Below are positions 23,334 to 34,000 of a DNA stretch of 64,000 bases, piece after piece (position 1 is the stretch's first letter; the number at the start of each line of letters is the position of its first letter). The DNA comes from Aphelenchoides besseyi (lineage: Eukaryota; Nematoda; Chromadorea; Rhabditida; Aphelenchoididae), in contig JAMPIQ010000002.1 of assembly GCA_024699855.1 (NCBI GenBank), positions 62,001 through 126,000 of the forward strand, read 5' to 3'. Position numbers and translations under genes: made by a program. Under the pieces are notes generated by a model. It was not told the DNA's origin. It was given only the letters and a program-made list of their open reading frames with translations, and did no database searches.

Positions 23334-23965
23334 ATGTCCAAAGACCCATTCTTCCACGCAATGTGGGACTACCAAAAGGAAAGCAAGTTCACGGACTTTT
23401 GTTTGAAAGTGGAAAGTCAGTCGACTATGGTGAGTTGATGGTCGGAATCTCAGTCGAATGAACTTCCAGGTTCACAAAGTAGTTTTGGCTTGCAAATCGA
23501 AGTTCTTCGCCAAGCTCTACAGGCACAGCCCGACAGTCAGCGAGTACACGATCGATGGAGCCACTTTCGAAGTCGTGCAAATGATCGTCGGTTTATTGTA
23601 CTTGGGACCCGATGGAGAGGTTGCGAAATCGACGGAAGAACAATCCGAAGAGTTTTGCAAACTTGCACTTCGATTTTCGATTAACGAATTTGCGGTAAGT
23701 TCCTGGACATCGTCGGGACTAATGATCGTGACATCAGAAGGGTTTGTTGCATGATCTCGAAGTCGGCGGAATCACAACGCAACTTGCTCCATGGGCACTG
23801 GTCGAAGCTGTGCGCAAGGACGACGATCTTTTGGCCATGATGCTAATTGAATACATGGAGCGAAATGGCGGCAAAAGACAACTTCTCAACGCGCCCGCTT
23901 TTTTGAAACTGCGTAGCTCGGACATTCAGGTTTATCTTAAAGTCATGGACGCTATCAATTGTTGA
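23334..23965 (+). CDS. BTB/POZ-domain protein (BTB3, intact)
   Basis: Three exons, about 180 residues. The first is MSKDPFFHAMWDYQKESKF followed by TDFCLKV. The second has VHKVVLACKSKFFAKLYRHS and EYTIDGATFEVVQMIVGLLY, a well-preserved BTB core. The third is a helical tail. ATG 23334 follows an AG acceptor-like site by five bases; the same frame is open much further upstream (from 22980) but that part looks non-coding. This is the best conserved copy of the local BTB set. Its partners are unknown. Confidence 0.78.
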
Positions 23966-24242
23966 CCTTATCTTTTCAACGTTTATATCAATTTTTGCCA
24001 TAAATCTTTGGTTGAAAGAGACATTCAACAACTTTTGTTTATCTCTGTGGGCTTCTGGATCTTTTAGCCAAACTGCTTACTTGTACTCATTCAGTCCTGC
24101 TCGTGTTCTTAAATGAACTCTGCAAACACTCATGAGCATGTTTTTGGTGGAGGTTGGTCTCGTAACGAGAACTTCTTTCAATCCTTTGGCTTAGTGGATT
24201 GACCATCGATGTGTGTTTCTGTTTTTGAGTTCTTTAGTGTTC

Positions 24243-24654
24243 ATGTTCATTTCCACAACAATGAGCCAAGAATTTGACGTAAGTTCGTCGGATTTTTGCT
24301 TTTTTTACTTTTGATATCAGGCAACGACAACCGAACTCCTGTGTGCGCTGATCAAATCACAAGCCGCTACGACCGCTCCACATGGACTTCCGGTTTGTGT
24401 TCGTTTCCTCTACAATCTTCATCGCGATTTCCAGATTCCACGGCTCGTCAAAGTTCTTGATTTTTCGTGCCGCGAAAAACTGGGCAGTCAGCTGCAAAGC
24501 TACGGAGTAGTCAAGTTTCTTGAGCAACATATCGACCCGACTTTGGTCACGATCTATGAGGTAATAGCAGAGTTGTTCGCCTAACGTTCTTGTCTTTCAG
24601 GGTATGTTAGTGTTGACAAAGTCATTGAAGTCCAGCCGTAAACCTTGCAATTAA
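24243..24654 (+). CDS. Small LOTUS/OST-HTH-like protein
   Basis: Four exons with introns of 40-44 nt give about 95 residues. After a short start (ATG 24243, six bases behind CTTTAG; a second ATG is at 24261) the protein is essentially one domain: LLCALIKSQ, HGLPIPRLVKVLDFSCREKL, QSYGVVKFLEQH, VTIYEGMLVL. The order Gly-Leu-Pro-helix, YG-x3-FL and a final beta strand resembles LOTUS (OST-HTH) domains, which bind RNA or RNA helicases in germ granules. No second domain is present. The match is by pattern only. AATAAA lies at 24713. Confidence 0.55.
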
Positions 24655-24712
24655 TTCCTTTTTTGCGCACTCTCTTTCATTTATTATTTACTTGAAACTA
24701 AATTTTCATCTC

Positions 24713-24718
24713 AATAAA
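24713..24718 (+). terminator. Poly(A) signal of the LOTUS-like gene
   Basis: AATAAA lies 59 nt after the stop. Confidence 0.6.
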
Positions 24719-24719
24719 C

Positions 24720-25130
24720 ATGTTTTTCATCGAAATACGTGATCAAAAAAAATGGCAACCAACTCCTAAACAAACATCGGGCCATAGTTTTCGAATGACG
24801 ACGTTGCGTTGAATTTGTGATTCCAGAATAAGTCGGAAAGCAAAGCCAACTGATGAATCAAGAAAGCCATAAGTTGCGTTCATTTCTTGTCGCTATCGGT
24901 GCTGCTGATTAAAATTTGATCTAACTAATAAATTTGCTATTGCCAACAATATTTGACTGCTTTGTGATCGAACGCCGACTTTACAAGTCTGTGTTCTGGA
25001 GTTTTAACAAAGCAGTTGATAGCTATTAGTTGTTATACGCCAGACAAAACGACAACAAAACAACGATTTTTATTAACAACAATATTAACGGCACTACAAA
25101 GACACAATTACGAGTCATAGATTACATCTT
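24720..25130. other. Intergenic, no gene seen
   Basis: 3' flanks of two convergent genes; no supported frame. Confidence 0.5.
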
Positions 25131-26071
25131 TTAGGGACCAACGTTCCAATTGTCCTGAACTCCTTGAAGTCGGTAGATCTGTTCATCGGCTTCTTGGATC
25201 GCGTACTCGAGTTGTCCGACCATTTGCTCGTATTCCAGAGCTTTCGTTTGCCATTCATCGCGTTCACGCTCCAGTTGACCCAATTTGGTAGCCCACGAGT
25301 TCGATTGAGCAAACGCTCTCGCCTCCTGAAGACCGTCAATTGACATTAGAAATGAACTCACTTCTTTCTCCAACTCAGTCTTGATCTTTCTCGCTTCAAT
25401 CTTGAGTCGAGCAACTTCATCGGCTTTCGCCTTCCAATGATCTCGTTCACTCTCGGCCTTCGCCAACTTTTCGGTCTAAACTCTCGGTTGAGACCATGAA
25501 TCGGGAACCCACTTGGATTCGAAGCTGTTCGGCCAATTCGCTCGCTTGTCCTTCGTTCGCTGACTTCTTTTGAGCTCCTTTAAGAAGTTGAAATTCTTCT
25601 TTGATGGCCACACGCACTTTCTCCACCGCCTCATTGACCATCTTCTAAACCGTTTCGGTCTCACAGAATGGACAACGTTTCTTGTACACGACTTTGATGT
25701 GAATCTCCATCGGCTGCTCGTGTCGAGTAACGAAACAACGTTCGTTGATCTTCACTGGTTGATCTAAACGCACATCAAGAAGCTCCGAATACTCGCACAC
25801 CTTTGGGGCCGTAGACACGACCGTTTTGATTCTTCCAAACAAAGAACTCGAAGGCCTTCTCGTCGACCTCCGCGTCACAAGAAAGATACACGGAAACCGA
25901 CGAGTTTGCGCCGTTTATGAGCGTCGCATTGAACTTCAGCTCCGGAAGAAACGACAACGCGAATCGATCGCCGGTCTTGATTTGGCCTTCGGATTGCCAG
26001 AACTTTTGCGGCTCCGTGAGCTCCCACACGCTCTCCACTTCGAGCATCGATTCGTGACCACAGAGCGGCAT
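25131..26071 (-). CDS. N-terminal beta-rich (MATH-like) plus coiled-coil protein
   Basis: Five exons, about 265 residues. The first 140 residues include ELTEPQKFWQSEGQIKTGDR, SSVSVYLSCDAEVDEK and EFFVWKNQNGR, reminiscent of MATH/TRAF-type domains (Ser-Val-x-Leu-x-Cys strand, then Trp). The rest is a long charged helix (VNEAVEKVRVAIKEEFQLL, then KLAKAESERDHWKAKADE and QLERERDEWQTKALEYEQM) that should form a coiled coil. An intron of about 45 nt (GTGTAC...GTTTAG) removes an apparent stop between the two parts. MATH assignment is weak. The gene is likely functional since all exons join in one frame. Confidence 0.65.
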
Positions 26072-26348
26072 CTTCAGAACAGAAGTTTCAAATCAACCAA
26101 CCAATTTGCTGAACAAATTCTCTAGTGATCGGCTCTCGAATCATCCTCTCACTTTTGATGCAAATTTTTTTGTCGAAGTTCCGATCAACTTCCGAAATGA
26201 GTTTCTGTGGTTATTTGCTGGTTTTTGCTCGCGTGTTGAGGATCTTCGGTTCAGAGAAATTGATTTCGATATTGGATAAAACTCTAAAAACTGTATGCGA
26301 CACTGCTGCGGAAATTACAACTCAAAATTTCGTCTCTAAACTTTTTAG
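26072..26348. other. Intergenic, no gene seen
   Basis: Short stretch between the coiled-coil gene and a mariner MITE; no supported feature. Confidence 0.4.
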
Positions 26349-26350
26349 TA

Positions 26351-26995
26351 CAGGGTGGGCAAAAATGAATGACCTTGTCGAAATCTCGAATATCTCGTTT
26401 ATCTTTGATTTTTTTCTAGACAAACCATATATTTTCTGAATCCTTACAATCCCCAAATTCTAATGATACCAAATTTGGAATTTCGAAAATTTCGATTTTT
26501 TGGCCTAAGGGTCCCCCCTTTGCTTGTGAACCACCGAGTTGGAAAAGTGATCAAAATTACGACGGTTTTCGTCTTTTTGCCTCATTTCCTCGTTATTCTG
26601 TTTGAAAATGGTTTACTCCAATCAAGAGAAAGCTTGTTATGTACGAATCTTCATCGAAACCGAATACGATTACGCGAAATTTGGCAAAATCGAACAATGT
26701 GAGAGCGAGTCGCCGCAAACTTTTCTCGACGATTGGATATCTGCATCAACAGAGAAGGTGGTCAAGTCGAAGTTCGTTAAATTGTTGATTTTTTTGTTAA
26801 TCAAGTTTTTTTCCAACTCGGTGGTTTACAAGCAAAGGGGGGACCCTTAGGTCAAAATATCGAAATTCCAAATTTGGTATCATCTGAATTTGGGGATTGT
26901 AAGGATTCAGAAAATATACGGTTTGTTCGGAAAAAAATCAAAAATAAGAACGTTATTTGAGATTTCGACAAGGTCATTCATTTTTGCCCACCCTG
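26351..26995 (+). mobile_element. Mariner-related MITE with about 190-bp inverted arms (645 bp)
   Basis: CAGGGTGGGCAAAAATGAAT at 26351 and its complement ending 26995 are flanked by TA (26349-26350 and 26996-26997). The inverted arms reach inward to CCACCGAGTTGG (about 26542) and its complement (about 26813), with a few differences. Inside, 26608-26790 encodes a mariner/Tc-type helix-turn-helix start (MVYSNQEKACYVRIFIETEY, then DYAKF), after which the transposase is lost. It is a non-autonomous deletion derivative with unusually long terminal repeats. Confidence 0.8.
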
Positions 26996-27444
26996 TATAA
27001 AAGAAAATTGACTAATTGCGGAATGAAATACGATTTCTGCGACCTTGCACACCTAATATAATAGCAGAGTATAAGATACGAAGAAACTTGAATGCTCTAG
27101 ATCACAACATGTAAGTTGAAGGAACGTGTCTGTTGAGCTTTGCAGTAGAATTGGCGTTGGATCTGTGAGCAAATTTCAGATTACACCCAAAAGTTTAATC
27201 TTTCAATGCTTCGTTATATTTAGATTCAGTTGAGTGAATTACCCTGTTCAATAGATCGGCAAGTCGTTAGAAACGAGAGTTATAATCGACGGTGGTTTGG
27301 AAAACAAAGCCATTGCAGTCGGTTCTACGGCTACGATCAAAACGAATCGCTGATTTATTTTTGCTGTTAGGGTTCAAGCGAATGGAACTGTCTGAACTGT
27401 GAGTTTTGTTAAAGATACTTTTTTGTTTTTTGAACAAAAGTCGA
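26996..27444. other. Intergenic, no gene seen
   Basis: No supported frame or repeat between the MITE and the BTB pseudogene. Confidence 0.5.
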
Positions 27445-27906
27445 CTAATGACTTTTTTTACAAAGTAGAGTGTAGATCTGCGGGCAAATTCTTTCTCTGA
27501 CGATCTCGACGAACTTGTCCTGAGAAGTTCTGTTGAAAGAAGCGAATTGAGAACTCACGAGAAGATCGAAGATCAGGAGCTGAATCGCTAGATTGTACAG
27601 AGGTCGAGATAATCGAAGAAGCTCTTGACTTTGCATAAGTACAGAAACTCGACCATCAGCTCCACAGCTTCGGGACGCTCGTCGTCCATTGGAAATTCAG
27701 TCAGCATCAGATGGTCTTTCAGAAGACAATCGAAATAAGCGGACTTATGTTCCAAAACGGTTCTGTGGATCTGCAAATCAAAGTATAGAAGTTGATCTCG
27801 ACCATTCGCTTACCGAAATCGATTTCCCGTGGACCTTCAAAACAAAGTCGAGGTCTCAATTCTGTTGTCGTTTCAGCCACAACGCTCTCAGATCGGCCTT
27901 CTGCAT
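27445..27906 (-). pseudogene. BTB-domain pseudogene (BTB4): stop plus frameshift
   Basis: The minus-strand exon at 27814-27906 reads MQKADLRALWLKRQQN, stop, DLDFVLKVHGKSIS. The next exon, from 27770, reads IHRTVLEHKSAYFDCLLKDH and EFLYLCKVKSFFDYLDL. The frame then shifts near 27605 and continues YNLAIQLLIFDLL. A last exon reads DKFVEIVRERICPQIYTLLC to a stop at 27445. The exon layout is that of BTB1-BTB3. The TGA at codon 17 and the frameshift of one or two bases in the BTB mean that no full product is made. Confidence 0.72.
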
Positions 27907-28741
27907 ATCGTCTTTTACGATGAAACCAGCGACCAAAAAACGCGTTTGAACACAACTACTTGTCTTTTCCATCGAATTTGCACACCAATCTTTCGGTACG
28001 TTTTTGCAGGCGCTTTGAAGGCTTTTTCGTTTACACTTTTTTGTTTTGGCTTTCATTCCAGTCGCATTTGTTCACTGCAACAATTTTAACATCCGCTTTG
28101 ATTTCCATTGGACCGTTTCACGATCCTCGCACGATCTTGTGATTGGCTTGTTTGTCTCGAGAGAGAGCATCCTTACACCTTTTCAATTGTATGTGTCCTT
28201 CTGTCGTCATAATCTACAGCAATCGGTCCTTACATTCAACATTCTGAGAAAGATTTTTAACTTCCTATAACGGTAATTGATAAGCCGGGATCGAGGACAC
28301 GCAAATAATTGAATTCGACTTGTCAACAGAAGCCGTCCGGTTCCAAACGGCTTCTTCGTTCGTTCCTGAGCTTCCAATTCGTAAGTTAGAAAACGATCTG
28401 ATGCAATTGACGAAAAGTCATTTCAACTTCCACGATCGAATTGGACGATCGATCCCACTTCTTTCGCTTAACATCTTTTGCGGCCTCGTACAATCGTAAT
28501 GCTTCGATCATTGACAGTCGCAGTTTAGGTTGCTCCCTTCATCTTATGCTGTTAATCTTCTTCTGTTTAAATCCACGTTGTTTGATGTCTTCAGAAGTTG
28601 AGTTCGACATTCTACTACCGCCGACTATAAAAGCTGTTGATTCGAACCGGAGATCAAATCCCAAGTACAGTCGTTCGAATTGTTTTATTTATCAAAAGAA
28701 GGCCTTTATGGCCGGTGAAGAATATTAACAAACAAAAATCT
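27907..28741. other. Intergenic, no supported gene
   Basis: A 95-codon plus frame at 28441-28728 has a hydrophobic centre but no domain or splice support. Confidence 0.4.
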
Positions 28742-29541
28742 TCAGAAATCAATAGGAGATAATGATCCAGAATAATCGTGTTCAATTTCGCCGTTGAATT
28801 CCATTTCACATTCGACTTCGCGCTCTTCAATACAGTTGAGTCCAATTTCATCGAAGTAGCTGAAGAGGCCGTTCGGCTCGTCTTCTTCGTCTTCCACCTT
28901 CTTGATAATCGCTTTTGCGTCTTTGACCAACTGCTCGAATTCCTGCTTCTCTACCTCGAACTTCTTCATGCGAGCCGCAAGTTTGTTCTGAAAGACGGAA
29001 GTTGAGTGGAGAAGTCGATCGGGAACTTGCATCCAACTCTGCAACAAGTTCGTCTTCTTCCATCGCGCGATTGACCGCTTCGGTGGTCTTGGCCAGCAAC
29101 TCGAGAGCACCGACCGGCATCTGATTGCGCAGCTCGACGCTCTTTGAGTGTAAACGGAGAATCTTTTGAAGAACCCAAAACGAGGACTTTGAGTCTTTGG
29201 ATCAGAAACCAACCTCTTCAGCGCTAGTCAGAGGCAGATTTGGTGCTTGGGACTTGTTGCGTTGAGTTACACGTGGTTGTTGTTCCGGTGAAGGCGTTGT
29301 GGAGACATCGGAATCAGAATCTGGAGGCTCGAAGCCGAACGAAGCGATCGCTTGCGTTGTGTTCAAAAATGATTTGCTGCGGAGAGAATCTTGAGAACGC
29401 TGAAAACAGTCATGATAGAAGTAGATCTCAGCTTACCGTTTGAGAACGTTGACTCGTTGGATGTGCTCGTTTCTGCACCGAAGATCGCGGTGTGACATTG
29501 ACGTCAAAAGCAAAGTCAGAGCAGAAAGAAGCGTCTTCCAT
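28742..29541 (-). CDS. Unrecognised protein: disordered N-terminus, coiled-coil C-terminus
   Basis: Four exons, about 215 residues. The start ATG (29541) is directly behind TTTTCAG. Residues 1-95 are Ser/Thr/Gln/Pro-rich (EDASFCSDFAFDVNVTPRSS, DSDSDVSTTPSPEQQPR) and probably disordered. Then comes a helical stretch (SVELRNQMPVGALELLAKTT and KKFEVEKQEFEQLVKDAKAI) and an acidic tail (EEREVECEMEFNGEIEHDYS). This layout is common among kinetochore, centrosome and synaptonemal scaffold proteins, but nothing specific identifies it. All exons share one frame, so the gene appears intact. Confidence 0.65.
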
Positions 29542-31012
29542 CTGAAAACAAATCCGTAAATAATAAAAGTATCAGAACGTGTGTCGCGATAGACAGCCGC
29601 AGAGACGATGACCGACGGAAAGCCAAAACGATTCGGTGCGGGAGAAAGTCACGAGGCGGTTTCTAGTAATCGTTTAACTTCCATCTTTAGATTTGAACTC
29701 AGAAACAATGTTCAAATGATCTTTGATTGTTTGTCGGATTGTTTAGTCTCCTGATTTCAATGTACTATTCACTTTTATGTGATTCGAACGACTATTTTCG
29801 GTAAATTCACTAATCAGCAAAGTCACTAGTAAATCGACATGTAGACGGCAAGTGTCTGCTTTGAATCCTCTTGATTCGATTATCCAATCTAATAGACGAG
29901 AGAATGTGGAGATCGAATATGCAAATTTCTTTCGCGTAACAGCCGGGTATAAACAGCGGAGGAAAAGCTGCAGCCGCTCAGTTTTGGTCTCTATTCCATA
30001 CTTCTGTCTACTCGCGCTCGGCTTGAATGTGGGTTTGAGCTACCTTCAATGTTTAAATTTCTCGATTTTGAAGATCTAAGCAACCACCTCAGCATCGGAG
30101 TGCTCTTTTGGAGACCGACCAGACGTCTAAAATAAGATCACAGAAGTAGGATTATCACATCAGTCGATGTTGAGAAGCTGTAACTAACAGAAATATCACA
30201 CACGATTCCGTTGACCGGCATTGAATACTTTGCCGATAGTCTTGAGTGAATGAAAGACAACGATCGAAGCACTGGTCGAAGAACAAGAAGTGTGTTTGAG
30301 TTCATTGCTTGACTTGTTCTTCGCTTTCAGCATTACACATTGGGATAGGCCAGTGGACAGACGGTCAAGCAGTCCCTAACGTCGGTCGTCTGTTTCTGAA
30401 CTAATAATCAACGAAACGACCCACATTTCGACTTTGAGCTCATCTACAGCCCATCAGCCATTCAAACTGCTAAGCCGTATTTTTGGCCCCGTTTCTATTT
30501 CTGAGACGTCTGCGTTGATTTTCACTCAATTCACTACATTGAATATCAACGACCACCACTAGCAGGGCAACACAATAAGTTGTGATCACTATCACAATTG
30601 ATCAATTGTTTTCAGATGCAGTTCGGGTGTTTGTGTGGATATTCACTTCGAATAGTTTTTTTACAGCTGAGGAACGTGAATCCGAATGGTCTAACATCAT
30701 GCACGAAAGACAGAAAAAACTATTGTAAGAGACCTCTCAAAACTTTGACGACGATAAACTCGATCGAATTTAATCACGACGTCCACGTCTGATAATCGGA
30801 CTTTTTAGTCGTAGAAAATTGAAATAGATGAAATCTAGAGATCAAACCTCTAGTTTTATTGGATTCTCTTTAGCTTTTTCGAACTCCCGTTTCTCATCCC
30901 ATCATCTATTAATCCCGCAAATTGAAGCTCCCAATCATGTGCTTATCTTTAATTGAATTGTTCGTCATCCTCGCACTTGATCTCCTCGAACAGCAATCGT
31001 TTTATCTTCGAA
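29542..31012. other. Mostly unassigned; TATA-like promoter and one EVGLSHQ copy on plus strand
   Basis: GGGTATAAACAGCGG at about 29945 resembles the TATA element of the unknown gene at 15302-16650. At about 30143 a plus-strand GAAGTAGGATTATCACATCA encodes EVGLSHQ, a fourth copy of that gene's repeated motif, but stops flank it. A degraded copy of the same family is likely. Nothing else is supported between 30180 and 31012. Confidence 0.35.
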
Positions 31013-34000
31013 TTACAACGTTTGTTTTTGAGCCAATTGAAAATACGCTCCTTTTCGTGTCAGAAGCTGCTGATGAGTTCCGCTTTCGATCACCATTCCG
31101 TCCTTCAACACCACGATCAGATCACAGCGCTGAATCGTGGACAAGCGATGAGCAACGATAATCGAAGTTCGACCTGAAAATGAGCTTCAGACCGAGACTC
31201 ACAGACTTCAGCTTGCCTTGACTTGCATTCTCTAGAGCCTCTTGAACCAACTAAACGCAGAAATCAAACCAATTCATGAGCTTCAAACCTTTTCGGAATT
31301 TGAATCCAGTGCGGCTGTTGCTTCGTCGAGCAGCAGAATCTTCGGGTTTCTGATGACTGCTCTGGCGATAGCAATTCGTTGACGTTGACCACCACTTAAC
31401 TGGCTTCCACGCGACCCAACTTTTGTTTCGTATTTCTGAACTCTTGTGAACAAAATGGAGCGATTCAAACCTGTGGCAGCGCAGAAACAAACTCGTGAAC
31501 GTGAGAAAACTTGGCCGCTTCGATCAAACGCTTCTCATCCACGCCTTCAAGTCCGTAGCAAATGTTCTCGCGGATGGTCAAATCGAAAAGTTGTGACTCC
31601 TGAACAGAAATGAATGTCAACAAGCTCACGAACTCACTTGTCCAACGAGAGCAATGTGATCGCGCAAATGTCGAAGATTTGCTTCTCGAATATCCATTTG
31701 GTCGATTTCGATCCTACCGGCCATCGGATCGTAGAACCGCCGCCAACAGTTGGATCACAGTCGACTTTCCACAACCACTATGACCCACAAGAGCTATCGA
31801 TTTGCCCTTCTCGATCATCAAACTCAGATTCCGTAGAACAATCCGTTGCGAAACTGAGGGGTAAGCGAAAGCCACTGACTTCAATTCAACCGTTCCATCA
31901 ACAACCTGAACTAACATTAGAACCACCACTCAACCAGAACCCACGTTCAAACGTCCACGTTCACTCAGACTGTCAATTGCCGGCCTTTCGTTCATCATCT
32001 CGAACATCAAAGCGGCAGCTAGAAAAACTGGTTGACACTCTCAATCCGTTAACTCACCAACTCGAGCTCTCAAATACTCGGGAAAATAAGCAGCAGCCAA
32101 CATGATTGCAAAAGCGGAATCAGTGACCGATTCAACAACTCTAAACGTCGATTGCAAGTTGAACTGGTGAGTACTTACTGGAAGATAATAAACGGACTGA
32201 TCCATCCGTGTTTAACCAACCAAAAAATCCGGCCATGTATGAGACACCAAAGTGAAACGAAAAGTAGCTTCCGTTCAGTGCGTACGAAGCTGCCTGAACG
32301 AGATTCCTCTTTATCGAGCGTTTATAGGGAAGTTCTGATGCTAAACAACAAGAGTTGATGTCGAGTGACTTCTCAGTACCTGTACAGAACAAATCGATCA
32401 CGTAGTCTTGTCGTGCCAACGATTGAACGGTTCGCACATGTTCAATCGATTCCGATGCAATCTAAACTGATGATCACCGCACAGTAGAGAAGCCCAACCT
32501 TTGATGCTTCATCGGCCAACTGCAGATCTCGAATTGTTCGTTGTTTCAACCAGTGAGTTATCAACAACTGAAGAGCGACAATAACACATGCCGACGCCAC
32601 CGCGATTCCGACCATCTTGACCGAGAAAACACAGCCGACAACCAAACCACCACAGAGCGATAGAAAGCCCTGTAGAAAGTCGGATAGGCGTTGATCGATA
32701 GCGTTCTGAACATTCGGAGCATCAGTTGCCAATCGAGTGGTTAGTCGGCCGGTCGAGTTCTCCTGTCGATCATAGAAGGCGCCATCTTGTGAGAGCAGAT
32801 TCTGAGTTCGACTGATCAGTTGGTTCTCACCGATCACTCACCTTGAATACTTGAATTCTCAATCTCATGGTCAGCAACTCTCCGGTTTTGGCCAACAAGA
32901 AACCCGCAACAAAAGTTGCACTTCCAATCACAATGCCGAGGCAAACGAAAGAAAACCCGTTGATCAAATTCTCGCCTTCGATCTTCGCGACCAATGACCC
33001 TGTCAAATTTTGGGATGTTGCTACGGTCAATGATCGGAATATCCGACCGTAAATGATGGCAAATGTCGGCCATGCAGCTCCTCTTGCACAGGTGCATAGA
33101 AGTCCGAAGAAAACCAGAAGCCATTCGGGACGTGCGAACTGGAAGATCTCCCACAAGCTCGCCATTCGCTTCTCTTGTTCAACATCTTTCTTAAGTGGCT
33201 CTGTCACGTCTTCTTCGTCTTCAATATCTTGAGAATCATATGCTCGTCTTTTGGTCAAAGACGAGAAACGAGATGATCCACCTCTTCGTAGGTCTTCAGT
33301 TGAGGACGCTAATGATTCGTCCTTCTCTTCCAACTTCTCGATTTCTTGAGCCAAAACTAACTGTCGATAATGAGAATCCTCGCAACTCATCAGTTCGATG
33401 TGTGTTCCGCTCTCAACGATTTGTCCCTGATCAAACACGAAGATACAATCCGAGTTTCGTATCGTCGAAAGTCTGTGGGCAATGGTGATTGTCGTTCTAT
33501 TGGCTGATGCCTAAAAGCAAATCAACTTGATGGATTCAAACTCACGGTGTCCAGCGCTGCTTGAACGACTCTTTCAGATTCCGTATCAAGAGCTGATGTT
33601 GCTTCGTCGAGTAAAAGTACACTCGGGTTTCTTATGAGAGCTCTGGCTATTGCCAACCGTTGCTTCTGACCTAAGAAATTCGTTAGAACCAATGAATGGA
33701 GAGTCAACCTCCGGACAAACGAACTCCACCGCCATCTCCAACGACCGTTTTCATACCCCTGAAAAGAAGTAGGCCAGTAATGCGAACTAACCAGAAACAA
33801 CCTGTGGGAGTTTCGAAATGAACTCATGCGCATTAGCTAATCGGCAAGCAGCAACGATCTCGGAATCGGTTGCATCAACCTTCCCAAATCGCAAATTCGT
33901 TGCTATTGACGCCGAAAAGATCGACGGTTCTTGCGAAACAACTCCAAATTGACATCGAAGCCACGAGACGTTCAGCTCGTTGATCGGAATGCCATCGAGA

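Noticed and set aside
28654..28851. Minus frame extending past the stop of the coiled-coil gene
   Set aside because: A different frame from the coding exons, with no similarity or splice join.
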